Positions 45,080 to 54,555 of a stretch of 64,000 nt of DNA are shown piece after piece. The DNA is from JBHICC01 sp046759385. GTDB taxonomy: Bacteria > Pseudomonadota > Gammaproteobacteria > Acidiferrobacterales > SPGG2. The position numbers were made by a program, and so were the translations under genes. Position 1 is the first letter of the stretch. Each line of letters starts with the position of its first letter. The notes under the pieces are model-generated. The model worked only from the letters and a program-made list of their open reading frames with translations, made no database searches and was not told the origin of the DNA. The stretch is from positions 62,001 to 126,000 of the forward strand of contig JBHICC010000001.1 of the NCBI GenBank assembly GCA_046759385.1, in the 5' to 3' direction.

Positions 45080-48000
45080 ATGATCTTTGCACAAGAGCCG
45101 CCCGCTCAAAATCCCCTACGTGCTGCTATCAGCGCGGCCTACCTTGCCGACGAAGGCAAATGTGTCGAGGCGCTGCTCGCACAAGCGCGTCTTAGTCCGG
45201 AGGCACAGACACATATCGCAGAGCTTGCGCGCCGATTGGTCATGGCAGTGCGCCAGAAGGCGGACTCCTTGGGCGGCCTCGATGCCTTCATGCACGAGTA
45301 TGACCTCTCTTCGGAGGAAGGCGTGGTCCTCATGTGTCTGGCCGAGGCATTGCTGCGTATTCCCGATGCCGACACCGCTGATCGACTGATCAAAGATAAA
45401 CTCGCCCAGGGCGAGTGGGACAAGCATCTAGGGCACAGCCAATCCTTATTCGTTAACGCCTCGACCTGGGGCTTGATGCTGACCGGTCGCATCGTCCAGC
45501 TCAATTTAGAGACGGTAAACGACGTTGGTGCTTTTATGGGGCGTCTGGCAGCGCGCGTTGGCGAGCCGGTGGTGCGCGTTGCTTTGACGCAGGCAATGCG
45601 CATCATGGGACATCAGTTCGTTATGGGCCGCACCATCGAGGAAGCACTTGCACGTAGTCATACCCCGGAGCACAAAGAATACTTGCACTCGTTCGACATG
45701 CTTGGCGAAGCAGCGCTGACTGGCGAAGATGCGGAGCGGTACTTCCAGTCCTATCTGGCGGCGATCAACGCGGTCGGAAAGGCGGCTGGAAGCGCTCATG
45801 GCATCTTTGCTGCACCCAGCGTTTCCGTCAAGCTCTCGGGCCTTCACCCACGGTTCGAATTTGCCAAGCGTGAGCGTGTCCTCGGCGAACTCGTTCCGCG
45901 TCTCCATGCACTGGTTAAGCGCGCGGCCAACGTCGGCGTGGGCGTGACGTTGGATACGGAGGAAGCCGACACCTTGGATATTACGCTTGATGTGTTCGAA
46001 GTCGTTTACCGCGACTTGAAGGCAGGCGATTGGAGCGGTTTGGGCCTCGCCGTGCAGGGTTACCAGAGGCGCGCCTTATATGTGGTCGATTGGCTTATCG
46101 ACCTTGCTCGACGGCAAGGCCGCCACATCCCCGTGCGACTTGTGAAAGGTGCCTACTGGGATACAGAGATCAAACACGCCCAGCAGGCGGGTTTGGAGGA
46201 TTATCCTGTCTTTACGCGCAAGCCGTCGACCGATGTCTCCTACATTGCATGTGCCAAGCACATCTGGGCAGCTCGCGATGTTTTATACCCGCAGTTCGCC
46301 ACCCACAATGCGCATACCGTGGCCTTTATCCTAAACATGGTCGATGATTCGCGCGACTTCGAATTTCAACGCCTGCACGGCATGGGTCAAGCGCTTTACG
46401 GCGAAATCGTCGGCCCAGACAAACTTGACGTGTCATGTCGCGTCTACGCCCCGGTCGGATCCCACGAAGCGCTTTTGCCTTACCTCGTCAGACGTCTGCT
46501 CGAGAACGGTGCCAACACGTCCTTTGTCAATCGATTGAGTGATGAACGGGCGCCTGTCGAGGACATCATTGCCGATCCGATAGCGCGGGTCCGATGCTTG
46601 GAACCGAAATCGCATCCACGCATTCCGCTGCCGATCAATCTTTACGGTGATGAGCGCCGCAACTCACGCGGCGTGAACCTGAGCGACGTCGCCACGCTTA
46701 CCCCGCTTGCTCGAGAAATGGCAAAGGCGATGTCGCGCACGTGGCGTGCGGCGCCGATGATCGAGGGTCAGACCTCAACGGGCGAGGCGCGTACGGTGGT
46801 AGACCCGAGCGATCGCCGGCGTGTGGTGGGTGAGGTGGTCGACGCCGGCGACGAGGCCACGGCAGCGGCGCTCGCCAGCGCTGCTGCCGTGGCCCCTGAC
46901 TGGTGTCGGACTGATGTCAATTACCGCGCCGACGCGCTCGAGCGCGCCGCCGACCTGCTCGAGGCATCTCGTGCCGAACTGATGGCGCTTTGCGTGCGCG
47001 AGGCCGGCAAAAGTCTTGCCGATGCACTTGCCGAGGTGCGTGAGGCCGCCGACTTCTGTTTTTATTATGCGGCGCTCGCGCGCCGCGAGTTTGGTGAGGG
47101 GCAAGCCATGCCCGGACCAACGGGTGAGCGCAACAATCTAAGTCTGCACGGACGCGGCGTCTTTTTCTGTATCAGCCCGTGGAACTTTCCGTTAGCCATT
47201 TTTGTCGGCCAGGTAGCTGCAGCACTTGCCGCTGGCAATACCGTGATCGCCAAACCGGCGGAGCAAACGCCGCTTGTGGCTGCTTTGGCGACCGGTCTGC
47301 TGCATGAAGCCGGGATTCCGAAAGACGTGTTGCATCTGCTGCCCGGTGACGGGCCGAGAATCGGTGGGACCGTGGTATCGGACCCGCGAATCGCCGGTGT
47401 AGTGTTTACCGGCTCCACCGAGACGGCTCGCGCAATCAATCAATCGCTGGCGGCGCGCCCGGGCCCGATCATTCCGCTGATCGCTGAAACCGGCGGGCAG
47501 AACGCAATGATCGTCGACAGCTCCGCGCTTCCGGAGCAAGTCGTAAGCGATGTCCTCAAGTCTGCTTTCGATAGCGCCGGGCAACGCTGTTCCGCCCTGC
47601 GAGTGCTTTTTGTGCAGCAGGAGATCACGTCGCGAGTGATACGTCTTTTGCAAGGCGCGATGGCTGAACTCGCCGTGGGCGATCCTGCTTTGCTTTCGAC
47701 AGATGTGGGGCCGGTAATTGATAGCGATGCACAAGCAATGCTCGAGCTGCACGCAGCACGTATGCAAAAGGAACAGAAACTGGTCTATGAAGTCCCGCTG
47801 CCGCCTGAGACAGAGCACGGTACTTACGTTGCGCCACGCGCCTTCGAGCTCCAGAGACTATCCACTTTGGAGCGTGAGGTGTTCGGTCCGATTCTGCACG
47901 TGATTCCCTATGCCGCCACCAAGCTCGATGACGTGATTGATGCGATCAATGCGACCGGGTACGGCTTAACCCTAGGCGTACACACGCGCATCGACGAAAC

Positions 48001-48232
48001 TATGCGGTATATTCAAGAACGCGCGCGGGTGGGCAACAGCTACGTGAATCGCGATATGATCGGCGCCACTGTCGGCGTGCAGCCGTTTGGAGGCGAGGGA
48101 TTATCGGGGACCGGTCCCAAAGCCGGCGGGCCGCATTATCTTCACCGATTCGCGACCGAGCGCACGTACACTGTGAACACCGCGGCAATTGGCGGGAATG
48201 CGCGATTGTTAGCGATCAGCGGCGATGAATGA
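45080..48232 (+). CDS. putA: bifunctional proline dehydrogenase/P5C dehydrogenase PutA
   Basis: Oxidises proline to glutamate in two channelled steps. The 1050 residues comprise an alpha-helical arm (about 1-130), the FAD-binding proline dehydrogenase barrel (about 180-500, with VTLDTEEADTLD and RLVKGAYWDTEIK), and the NAD-dependent P5C dehydrogenase (about 560-1030) with LIAETGGQNA and the catalytic Cys in SAGQRCSALR. It lacks the N-terminal ribbon-helix-helix DNA-binding domain of E. coli PutA and the extra C-terminal domain, so it should not repress its own gene. It converges with rocD, whose product ornithine-derived P5C it can oxidise. Confidence 0.95.
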   Translation: MIFAQEPPAQNPLRAAISAAYLADEGKCVEALLAQARLSPEAQTHIAELARRLVMAVRQKADSLGGLDAFMHEYDLSSEEGVVLMCLAEALLRIPDADTADRLIKDKLAQGEWDKHLGHSQSLFVNASTWGLMLTGRIVQLNLETVNDVGAFMGRLAARVGEPVVRVALTQAMRIMGHQFVMGRTIEEALARSHTPEHKEYLHSFDMLGEAALTGEDAERYFQSYLAAINAVGKAAGSAHGIFAAPSVSVKLSGLHPRFEFAKRERVLGELVPRLHALVKRAANVGVGVTLDTEEADTLDITLDVFEVVYRDLKAGDWSGLGLAVQGYQRRALYVVDWLIDLARRQGRHIPVRLVKGAYWDTEIKHAQQAGLEDYPVFTRKPSTDVSYIACAKHIWAARDVLYPQFATHNAHTVAFILNMVDDSRDFEFQRLHGMGQALYGEIVGPDKLDVSCRVYAPVGSHEALLPYLVRRLLENGANTSFVNRLSDERAPVEDIIADPIARVRCLEPKSHPRIPLPINLYGDERRNSRGVNLSDVATLTPLAREMAKAMSRTWRAAPMIEGQTSTGEARTVVDPSDRRRVVGEVVDAGDEATAAALASAAAVAPDWCRTDVNYRADALERAADLLEASRAELMALCVREAGKSLADALAEVREAADFCFYYAALARREFGEGQAMPGPTGERNNLSLHGRGVFFCISPWNFPLAIFVGQVAAALAAGNTVIAKPAEQTPLVAALATGLLHEAGIPKDVLHLLPGDGPRIGGTVVSDPRIAGVVFTGSTETARAINQSLAARPGPIIPLIAETGGQNAMIVDSSALPEQVVSDVLKSAFDSAGQRCSALRVLFVQQEITSRVIRLLQGAMAELAVGDPALLSTDVGPVIDSDAQAMLELHAARMQKEQKLVYEVPLPPETEHGTYVAPRAFELQRLSTLEREVFGPILHVIPYAATKLDDVIDAINATGYGLTLGVHTRIDETMRYIQERARVGNSYVNRDMIGATVGVQPFGGEGLSGTGPKAGGPHYLHRFATERTYTVNTAAIGGNARLLAISGDE

Positions 48233-48243
48233 CGGGTCGCCTG

Positions 48244-49467
48244 TCACGCCGCGGTCGTGACCAGCCCCGTGGCTACGGACGCGAAGACGTTCTTCATCGT
48301 CTCTAGAGCCCAATCAAGCTCTTCCTGCGTGATAGTGAGCGGCGGCGCTAAACGCACGACCGTTTCGTGCGTTTCCTTGCTGAGAATCCCGTTGCGTGCC
48401 AATTCTTCGCACACCGTACGCGCTGTTGCCTTGGCTGGATCGATCTCAACACCGATGAAAAGCCCGCGCCCACGCACGTCTTTGATCAGCGGGCTTTGCA
48501 AGCTTCTGAGTCGGCGCAATAAATACGTACCAAGGTCGGCCGAGCGTTCGGCGAGCTTTTCCTCGATAAGGAGGTCGAGCGCTTCTAGCGCGACGGCGCA
48601 GGCAAGTGGATTGCCGCCGAAGGTGCTGCCGTGATCACCCGGCGAGAACACGCTCATTACATCTTGGCGCGCCAGAAACATCGAGATTGGCATGAATCCG
48701 CCGCCGAGCGCTTTGCCTAGTATCAAGCCATCAGGTTTAACCTCCTCGTGCTCGAAGGCGAACGGCTTGCCGGTTCGGCCCAAGCCCGTCTGGACTTCAT
48801 CACAAATGAAGAGCACGTTGTGTTCCTTGCAAATGCGTGCACACGCTTCGAGATAACCCTGTGGGGGCACGATAATACCGGCCTCGCCCTGGATCGGCTC
48901 GACCAGGAACGCGGCGGTGTTCTCGGTAATGGCCGCTTCGAGTGCTGGCGCATCCCCGTAAGATATGCGCCTGAAGCCCGTCGCAAAGGGCCCAAAGCCG
49001 TCGCGATACTGATCCTCAGAAGAGAATCCGACGATGGTCGTTGTGCGGCCGTGAAAGTTGCCTTCGCACACGATGATCTCGGCTTGATTGTCGGCCACGC
49101 CTTTGACCTTGTACGCCCATTTGCGCGCGGCCTTAATGGCGGTCTCAACCGCCTCAGCGCCGGTGTTCATCGGTAATGCACGATCCTGCCCCGTTAACTG
49201 GCAGATCTTCTCGAGCAGCAGCGGTAGCTTGTCTGTGTGGTAGGCGCGAGAGACGACAGTGAGCCGCTGGGCCTGCTCGGTTAAGGCTTTAAGCAGACGC
49301 GGGTTCGCGTGGCCAAAGCTGACAGCCGAGTAAGCACTCATCATGTCGAGATAATTGTTTCCCTGATCGTCCCACAGATACACGCCCTCGCCATGCACAA
49401 GCACGACAGGCAAGGGATGGTAGTTGTGAGCGCCGTAATGTTGCTCAAGCTCAATCAACGGATTCAT
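48244..49467 (-). CDS. rocD: ornithine aminotransferase RocD
   Basis: Class III PLP aminotransferase that moves the delta-amino group of ornithine to 2-oxoglutarate, giving glutamate semialdehyde/P5C. The 407 residues include SYSAVSFGHANPRL-type start motifs, MNTGAEAVETAIK (PLP phosphate), CDEVQTGLGRTGK with the ring-contacting Asp, the Schiff-base lysine in LILGKALGGGFMP, and STFGGNPLACAVA. These match ornithine aminotransferase better than acetylornithine or GABA enzymes. It overlaps rocF by four bases, so arginase and this enzyme are made together. Confidence 0.93.
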   Translation of the reverse strand: MNPLIELEQHYGAHNYHPLPVVLVHGEGVYLWDDQGNNYLDMMSAYSAVSFGHANPRLLKALTEQAQRLTVVSRAYHTDKLPLLLEKICQLTGQDRALPMNTGAEAVETAIKAARKWAYKVKGVADNQAEIIVCEGNFHGRTTTIVGFSSEDQYRDGFGPFATGFRRISYGDAPALEAAITENTAAFLVEPIQGEAGIIVPPQGYLEACARICKEHNVLFICDEVQTGLGRTGKPFAFEHEEVKPDGLILGKALGGGFMPISMFLARQDVMSVFSPGDHGSTFGGNPLACAVALEALDLLIEEKLAERSADLGTYLLRRLRSLQSPLIKDVRGRGLFIGVEIDPAKATARTVCEELARNGILSKETHETVVRLAPPLTITQEELDWALETMKNVFASVATGLVTTAA

Positions 49468-50483
49468 GCTCTTCCCTCACGTTCGGTAACGGCCGCGACC
49501 AGCTCGCGTACGAGCGCCGCGGTCTTACCTTCCATATCCCATTGCGGGTTGAACTCAGCGATCTCCGCGCCTAAAAAAGCACGATTTTTCGCCACGTTGC
49601 GCAGGGATTTTGCAAGATCCTTGCCACAAATCCCGCCGGGCTCAGGGGAGCCGACACCCGGCGCATCTGCCGGGTCGATCGCGTCGAGATCGATGGTAAT
49701 ACCGAATCCGGCTGTGTTTCGGTACACGATTGTCAGAGCCTCATCCATGACCGCGTGCAACCCGCGCCGTCGTATTTCGTCCATGTCGAAGATGCGCACA
49801 CCGAGCGTCTCGAGCAACTCGGTTTCGGCCGACTCGTAGCTGCGCACCCCAACCAAGCACACGTTGGCCGGCACGAGCTGCGGTCGGCGCCCCCCGACTT
49901 CGCATAAGACCTTTACTCCGTACCCTAGCAGACACGCGAGCGGCATGCCGTGGATAGCACCGCTCGGGCTGGTGTCCGGGGTGTGGGCGTCCATGTGGGC
50001 ATCGACCCAAAGGAGCCCGAGTTTACCGTGGTGTCGTAACGCATGATGCGCACCGCTCCAGGTGCCGATGGCACACGAGTGGTCGCCCCCTAGTACGCAG
50101 AAGCGTTGTCCACGCGCCACTGCCCATTGGACGGTGTCCGCCAGTCTTTCGCAAAAATCAGCGGTGATCGGCAACGCATCGTCGTGTCCGTCAACGGCCT
50201 CAGCGCGCACGGTCCGATCCCATGACACGGATGCGCCGGCTTGCCGAAGGTCAGTGAGCATATCGGTCGCCGCAAGGAAGTCAGGTGCCTGTTGGCAGCC
50301 CGTATCTCGGGCACCCGCGCCAGTGGCGGCACCAATGATGCACGTCCGCTCGATCAGGGGCGTCTCTGCAACGCTTTCTCTTGCGCTGCCGTTAGGCCGC
50401 CATTCCGGGGTGTTTCGCCAGAACATTCCGCTGTTACTCGTACTCAGTTGTGGCAACGCGTGCACGACGCGTGCCAATCTCAT
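49464..50483 (-). CDS. rocF: arginase RocF
   Basis: Mn-dependent ureohydrolase splitting arginine into ornithine and urea. Metal ligands are seen in GGDHSCAIG, VDAHMDAHTP and TIDLDAIDPADAPG. The DAHxDxxTPxTSxSGxxHGMP pattern is that of arginases and not of agmatinases, as is the SPEPGG segment. The product is 339 residues from the ATG at 50483, but family members start near the TPLIERTCIIG strand, so the ATG at 50426 is a likely alternative. It leads the rocF-rocD pair. No urease is in the window, so the fate of urea is not shown. Confidence 0.92.
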   Translation of the reverse strand: MRLARVVHALPQLSTSNSGMFWRNTPEWRPNGSARESVAETPLIERTCIIGAATGAGARDTGCQQAPDFLAATDMLTDLRQAGASVSWDRTVRAEAVDGHDDALPITADFCERLADTVQWAVARGQRFCVLGGDHSCAIGTWSGAHHALRHHGKLGLLWVDAHMDAHTPDTSPSGAIHGMPLACLLGYGVKVLCEVGGRRPQLVPANVCLVGVRSYESAETELLETLGVRIFDMDEIRRRGLHAVMDEALTIVYRNTAGFGITIDLDAIDPADAPGVGSPEPGGICGKDLAKSLRNVAKNRAFLGAEIAEFNPQWDMEGKTAALVRELVAAVTEREGRA

Positions 50484-50563
50484 AAGCTCATCGTAGTACA
50501 GGCGCGCTTGCTGCAGACAGAATTCTTGGGAAAAGGCTGTGGCAGGGCCGTCGTTTTACCGCT

Positions 50564-50642
50564 GCAGCGAGAGGGGCTTTACGCTTGCCCCGCTGCAACC
50601 GATTAGACCGATTTGAGTGATCGTCGTTCGCTCCAAAATCGG
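50564..50642. other. two hairpins in the rocF-ALDH7 gap
   Basis: In the 250-base divergent gap there are two inverted repeats. The first (50564-50596) pairs GCAGCG and GGGC with GCCC and CGCTGC around a four-base bulge. The second (50608-50642) pairs CCGATTT-GAG with CTC-AAATCGG. Neither has a T run. They may be operator or leader structures for the divergent genes; no regulator gene is adjacent. Confidence 0.4.
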
Positions 50643-50734
50643 TTAGAACTAGTATCGGGGGCGGTATTAAGCGATTCGCGACCTATTATTTAGCCAAAGT
50701 CGATGGGTCCTGGCACACGACCCGGAGGTGAAAC

Positions 50735-52264
50735 ATGGATTTTCTGCAGAAGCTGGGCGTGAAGCCGACGAACCCGGGCGCGTATTCCACTGCGGGTTGG
50801 TCCCGGCACAAGGATGGCGAGTTCATCGACTCGCTCAACCCGGCGACGAACGAGCTCATTGCGCGCGTGCAACTCTGCACCGGAAACGATTATGAGACCG
50901 TCATCAAGAGCGCACGGGAGGCCTTTGTTCAGTGGCGCATGGTGCCGGCACCCAGGCGTGGCGAGATCATACGTCGGATCGCCGAGGAACTGCGCGCAAA
51001 CAAGGATGCGCTCGGCAGTCTCGTATCGCTCGAGGTCGGCAAGATCAAGGCCGAAGGCGACGGCGAAGTTCAGGAGATGATCGACATTGCCGATTTCGCG
51101 GTGGGTCAGTCGCGCATGCTCTACGGCAACACCATGCAATCTGAGCGCCCGCAGCATCGTATGTACGAGCAGTGGCACCCGCTGGGCATCGTCGGCGTGA
51201 TCACCGCCTTCAACTTTCCCGTAGCCGTGTACTCGTGGAATGCCTTCATTGCGGCAGTAGCTGGCAATGCCGTCGTGTGGAAACCATCGCCGAAGGCGCC
51301 GCTGTGCGCCATCGCTGTGCAGAACATTTGTAATCGTGTTATGGAAGCCGAGGGGCACGCGGGTGTGTTTTCGCTGATCGTTGCATCGGCCCCCTCACCC
51401 GTCTCCGAGCGCTTTATCAGCGACAAACGTATTCCACTCGTCTCCTTCACCGGTTCCACGACCGTTGGCCGGCAAGTTGCCGAGGTCGTGGCCGCACGCC
51501 TGGGCAGGACGATTCTCGAGATGGGTGGTAACAACGCAATCGTCGTTGACGAGACCGCGAACATGGCTCTGGCCGTTCCCGCCATTGTCTTCGGTGCCGT
51601 AGGGACGGCGGGTCAGCGCTGCACGACGACGCGACGGGTCATTGTGCATGAGAATCGATACGCAGACCTTGTCGATCGATTGATAAATGCGTACGAGCAG
51701 GTACCGATCGGCGATCCATTGGATCAAAGCGTTCTCATGGGACCGCTAATTGACAAACAGGCGGTGGAGAATTTCAAGGCGGCGATCAAGGAGGCGAAGT
51801 TACTCGGCGGCGAGGTGCTTGGTGGTGGTCACACCAAGGATGGTCCCGGCAACTTTGTCGAGCCGACCATCATCCGTGCAGAGAACGACTGGGATCTGGT
51901 ACAGCGTGAGACTTTCGGGCCGATCCTGTACATCATGACGTACAAGACGTTGAGTGATGCCATTGCCGTGCACAACAACGTACCGCAAGGCCTTTCTTCA
52001 GCGATTTTCACGCAAGATCTGCAACGTGCCGAACGCTTCCTGTCGGCGACCGGCAGCGACTGCGGCATCGCCAACGTGAACATAGGCACCTCTGGGGCCG
52101 AGATCGGCGGCGCCTTCGGCGGCGAGAAGGACACCGGAGGCGGACGCGAGGCGGGCTCCGATGCATGGAAGGCCTACATGCGGCGGCAGACGACCACGAT
52201 AAACTGGAGCGACGAGCTACCGCTGGCACAAGGCATCGACTTTTCCGTTGAGAACAAGCGCTAA
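50735..52264 (+). CDS. amaB: ALDH7-type aldehyde dehydrogenase (aminoadipate semialdehyde)
   Basis: NAD-dependent aldehyde dehydrogenase of the antiquitin group, 509 residues. It carries GVITAFNFPVAVYSWN (catalytic Asn), VSFTGSTTVGRQV, the general base in LEMGGNNAI, and the catalytic Cys in GTAGQRCTTTRR. Antiquitin-like enzymes oxidise 2-aminoadipate 6-semialdehyde/piperideine-6-carboxylate in lysine breakdown. The symbol is by family and not certain. A GGAGGTGAAAC directly before the ATG is a strong ribosome site. It sits beside the arginine/proline genes, so it may share their regulation. Confidence 0.88.
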   Translation: MDFLQKLGVKPTNPGAYSTAGWSRHKDGEFIDSLNPATNELIARVQLCTGNDYETVIKSAREAFVQWRMVPAPRRGEIIRRIAEELRANKDALGSLVSLEVGKIKAEGDGEVQEMIDIADFAVGQSRMLYGNTMQSERPQHRMYEQWHPLGIVGVITAFNFPVAVYSWNAFIAAVAGNAVVWKPSPKAPLCAIAVQNICNRVMEAEGHAGVFSLIVASAPSPVSERFISDKRIPLVSFTGSTTVGRQVAEVVAARLGRTILEMGGNNAIVVDETANMALAVPAIVFGAVGTAGQRCTTTRRVIVHENRYADLVDRLINAYEQVPIGDPLDQSVLMGPLIDKQAVENFKAAIKEAKLLGGEVLGGGHTKDGPGNFVEPTIIRAENDWDLVQRETFGPILYIMTYKTLSDAIAVHNNVPQGLSSAIFTQDLQRAERFLSATGSDCGIANVNIGTSGAEIGGAFGGEKDTGGGREAGSDAWKAYMRRQTTTINWSDELPLAQGIDFSVENKR

Positions 52265-52308
52265 CAACGCCCGAGCCGATAAACTCTAGGCGTTTCCTAG
52301 TCTAAGCC

Positions 52309-52788
52309 ATGACGATCGACTACGACCCGATCCTCGATGATGTCCTTGTTGGCACCTATCCGCGCGACGGTGACGACGTAGCGTACCTGCGAAACGCTCA
52401 TGCCATCTCCGCCGTGCTCAATCTCCAGACCGATGACGATATGCAATACTGGGGGCTGGATTGGTTACACGTAGCCAGCCACTACCGGCAGAACCGGATC
52501 GAGGTGGCACGTGTACCCATACGTGACTTTGACCCCGTGGATCTGCGAGAGAAGCTCGAGGACGCCGTGCACGCACTCGATACGCTGCTCCAGCATGGCC
52601 ATCGTGTTTACGTCCATTGCACGGCGGGCGTGGGTCGATCCCCGGCGACAGTAATCGCGTGGTTGGCATGGCGCCGCGGCTGGGACCTGGGCGATGCGGT
52701 TCGCCACGTAATGAAGCAAAGAGTCTGCGCACCGTTTGTCGATGCCATCCGCCTGGCAGAGGAGGATCGGCGGGCGGCCCCCGGCTGA
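52309..52788 (+). CDS. dual-specificity protein phosphatase
   Basis: Cys-based phosphatase of 159 residues. The P-loop HCTAGVGRSP has nucleophile Cys104 and Arg110, and the general acid is probably Asp73 in PIRDFDP. The short N-terminal DPILDDVLVGTYPRDGDD and the late AIRLAEEDR recall the bacterial relatives of laforin/SEX4-like phosphatases. There is no signal peptide. It lies 44 bases after the aldehyde dehydrogenase and 61 bases before an exporter operon; the substrate is unknown. Confidence 0.9.
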   Translation: MTIDYDPILDDVLVGTYPRDGDDVAYLRNAHAISAVLNLQTDDDMQYWGLDWLHVASHYRQNRIEVARVPIRDFDPVDLREKLEDAVHALDTLLQHGHRVYVHCTAGVGRSPATVIAWLAWRRGWDLGDAVRHVMKQRVCAPFVDAIRLAEEDRRAAPG

Positions 52789-52849
52789 ACATTGCATCCA
52801 TAAAGCAGTTCTGGTAACTGCTGCCTCGGTGAGGAAAGCCAACGTAAGC

Positions 52850-53761
52850 ATGGATCCTGTTGTTGAGGCCCAAGGGCTTACCAAGCGGTTCAAGGACGAG
52901 ACCGTCGTCCGGTCAATCGAGCTGCGCGTGTCGCCTGGTCAGTGCTTTGGCTTTCTCGGACCCAACGGTGCCGGTAAGACCACTACGTTGCGCATGATTC
53001 TCGGACAATCGCCACTTACGGCAGGTAGCCTGCAAGTGTTCGGCTTGCCGATGCCGCGCCGGGGGAGCGAGGTGCGAAAGCGTGTCGGCGTTGTTCCGCA
53101 GACCGATAACTTGGATCCTGATTTCACCGTGGTCGAAAATTTGCGCATCTACGGTGCGTACTTTGATCTGCCGACTGCTGTGCGAGAGCAACGCATCCAG
53201 CATCTGCTTGAGTTTGTGGAGCTCGTAGACCGAGCGCACGCGAAGATCCCCACGTTATCGGGTGGCATGAGGCGGCGGCTCACAATAGCACGTGCTCTTA
53301 TTAATGACCCAGAGCTCGTGGTGCTGGACGAGCCTACGACAGGACTCGATCCACAAGTGCGACACATGATCTGGGCACGCCTGGGCGATCTCAGAGAATC
53401 CGGCAAAACGTTGCTGCTGACGACGCACTACATGGAGGAGGCCGAAAGGCTGTGCGATGACTTAGTGATTATGGATGAAGGGGAAATCCTCGATCAGGGT
53501 CCGCCGCGGCGACTTGTGGCAAACCACGTGGAGCGCGAAGTCATCGAGATACGTGGTGCCAGGGGGCTCGCGAACGGCCTGCTCGATGGTCTCTCGCACT
53601 GCCGCACGGAGACGATTGGCGACACGGTGTATTGCTATACCGAGGACGGGCGCGCCGTGGTCGAAAAGATCGAGGCAGTCGACAATCTGGTTTTTTTGCA
53701 TCGCCCCGGGAATCTGGAGGACGTATTCTTGAAACTGACCGGGCATGAACTCAAGGATTGA
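52850..53761 (+). CDS. NodI-like ABC transporter ATP-binding protein
   Basis: ATPase of an ABC-2 type exporter, 303 residues from the ATG at 52850. Walker A GPNGAGKTTT, signature TLSGGMRRRL, Walker B LVVLDEPTTGLDP and switch His in TTHYMEEAERL are all intact. A C-terminal extension of about 80 residues follows, as in the NodI/DrrA group. It is six bases before its permease. Despite similarity to nodulation-factor exporters, such pairs are common in non-symbiotic proteobacteria and the cargo is unknown. Confidence 0.93.
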   Translation: MDPVVEAQGLTKRFKDETVVRSIELRVSPGQCFGFLGPNGAGKTTTLRMILGQSPLTAGSLQVFGLPMPRRGSEVRKRVGVVPQTDNLDPDFTVVENLRIYGAYFDLPTAVREQRIQHLLEFVELVDRAHAKIPTLSGGMRRRLTIARALINDPELVVLDEPTTGLDPQVRHMIWARLGDLRESGKTLLLTTHYMEEAERLCDDLVIMDEGEILDQGPPRRLVANHVEREVIEIRGARGLANGLLDGLSHCRTETIGDTVYCYTEDGRAVVEKIEAVDNLVFLHRPGNLEDVFLKLTGHELKD

Positions 53762-53767
53762 TCGCTG

Positions 53768-54547
53768 ATGTTAGATACCAGTTTGCCGCGGCTGCATACC
53801 CGATCGCTGTCTGTCTGGAAACGTAACGCACTTGTCTGGCGTAAGCTTATCGGCCCGAGCGTTGTGATCAATTTCGGTGAGCCGTTGCTGTACCTCCTGG
53901 GTCTCGGCTATGGCTTGGGACTTTTCATCGGACAGATGGCAGGCATGGATTACCTGACGTTTCTCGCGTCCGGCATCGTCGCCTCTTCGGCTATGACAAC
54001 GGCCACGTTTGAGGGCATGTATTCGGTCTATACGCGTATGGTGCCACAACGGACATACGATGCCATGCTCGCTACGCCGATCGAAGTTGATGATATTCTT
54101 GCAGGGGAGATGCTCTGGTGCGCGACCAAGAGCCTGATCAGTGGTGTAGGCATCCTCATAGTCGCGACCCTGCTCGGTGCGGTCGGTGATTTGCGGGCGG
54201 TGCTCGCGCTTCCGATCGTGTTTCTGATTGGTCTGTCCTTCGCCGGCCCGGCGATGGTGATGAGTGCGATGTCGCCGGGTTATGATTTCTTTAACTATTA
54301 CTTCACGCTCGTTATCACGCCAATGTTTATCGTGTCCGGCGTGTTCTATCCAGTCACAGTTTTACCCGAAGCATTACAGGCGTTTGTACAGTTTCTGCCT
54401 CTAACCCATGCGGTGGCACTGGTGCGACCGCTGGTAGCCGGCCAGCCACTGACTGATGTTCCCTTGCATTTGCTAGTGCTACTGGGATACGCATCTGTCG
54501 GTTACTATGTGGCGGTCATTCTTACCCGTCGGCGGCTAGTGGTGTAA
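53768..54547 (+). CDS. NodJ-like ABC-2 permease
   Basis: Permease of 259 residues with six hydrophobic helices. It includes the family stretches YTRMVPQRTYDAMLATP and the C-terminal PLTHAVALVRPLV. It pairs with the ATPase six bases upstream; together they should form a dimeric exporter. The start is an ATG with a weak ribosome site, consistent with coupling. A hydroxyacid dehydrogenase starts eight bases after its stop and may be in the same transcript. Confidence 0.93.
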   Translation: MLDTSLPRLHTRSLSVWKRNALVWRKLIGPSVVINFGEPLLYLLGLGYGLGLFIGQMAGMDYLTFLASGIVASSAMTTATFEGMYSVYTRMVPQRTYDAMLATPIEVDDILAGEMLWCATKSLISGVGILIVATLLGAVGDLRAVLALPIVFLIGLSFAGPAMVMSAMSPGYDFFNYYFTLVITPMFIVSGVFYPVTVLPEALQAFVQFLPLTHAVALVRPLVAGQPLTDVPLHLLVLLGYASVGYYVAVILTRRRLVV

Positions 54548-54555
54548 CGAAAACC

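Noticed and set aside
49464..50483. Agmatinase (speB) instead of arginase
   Set aside because: The DAHxDxxTPxTSxSGxxHGMP pattern and the coupling to ornithine aminotransferase both favour arginase.
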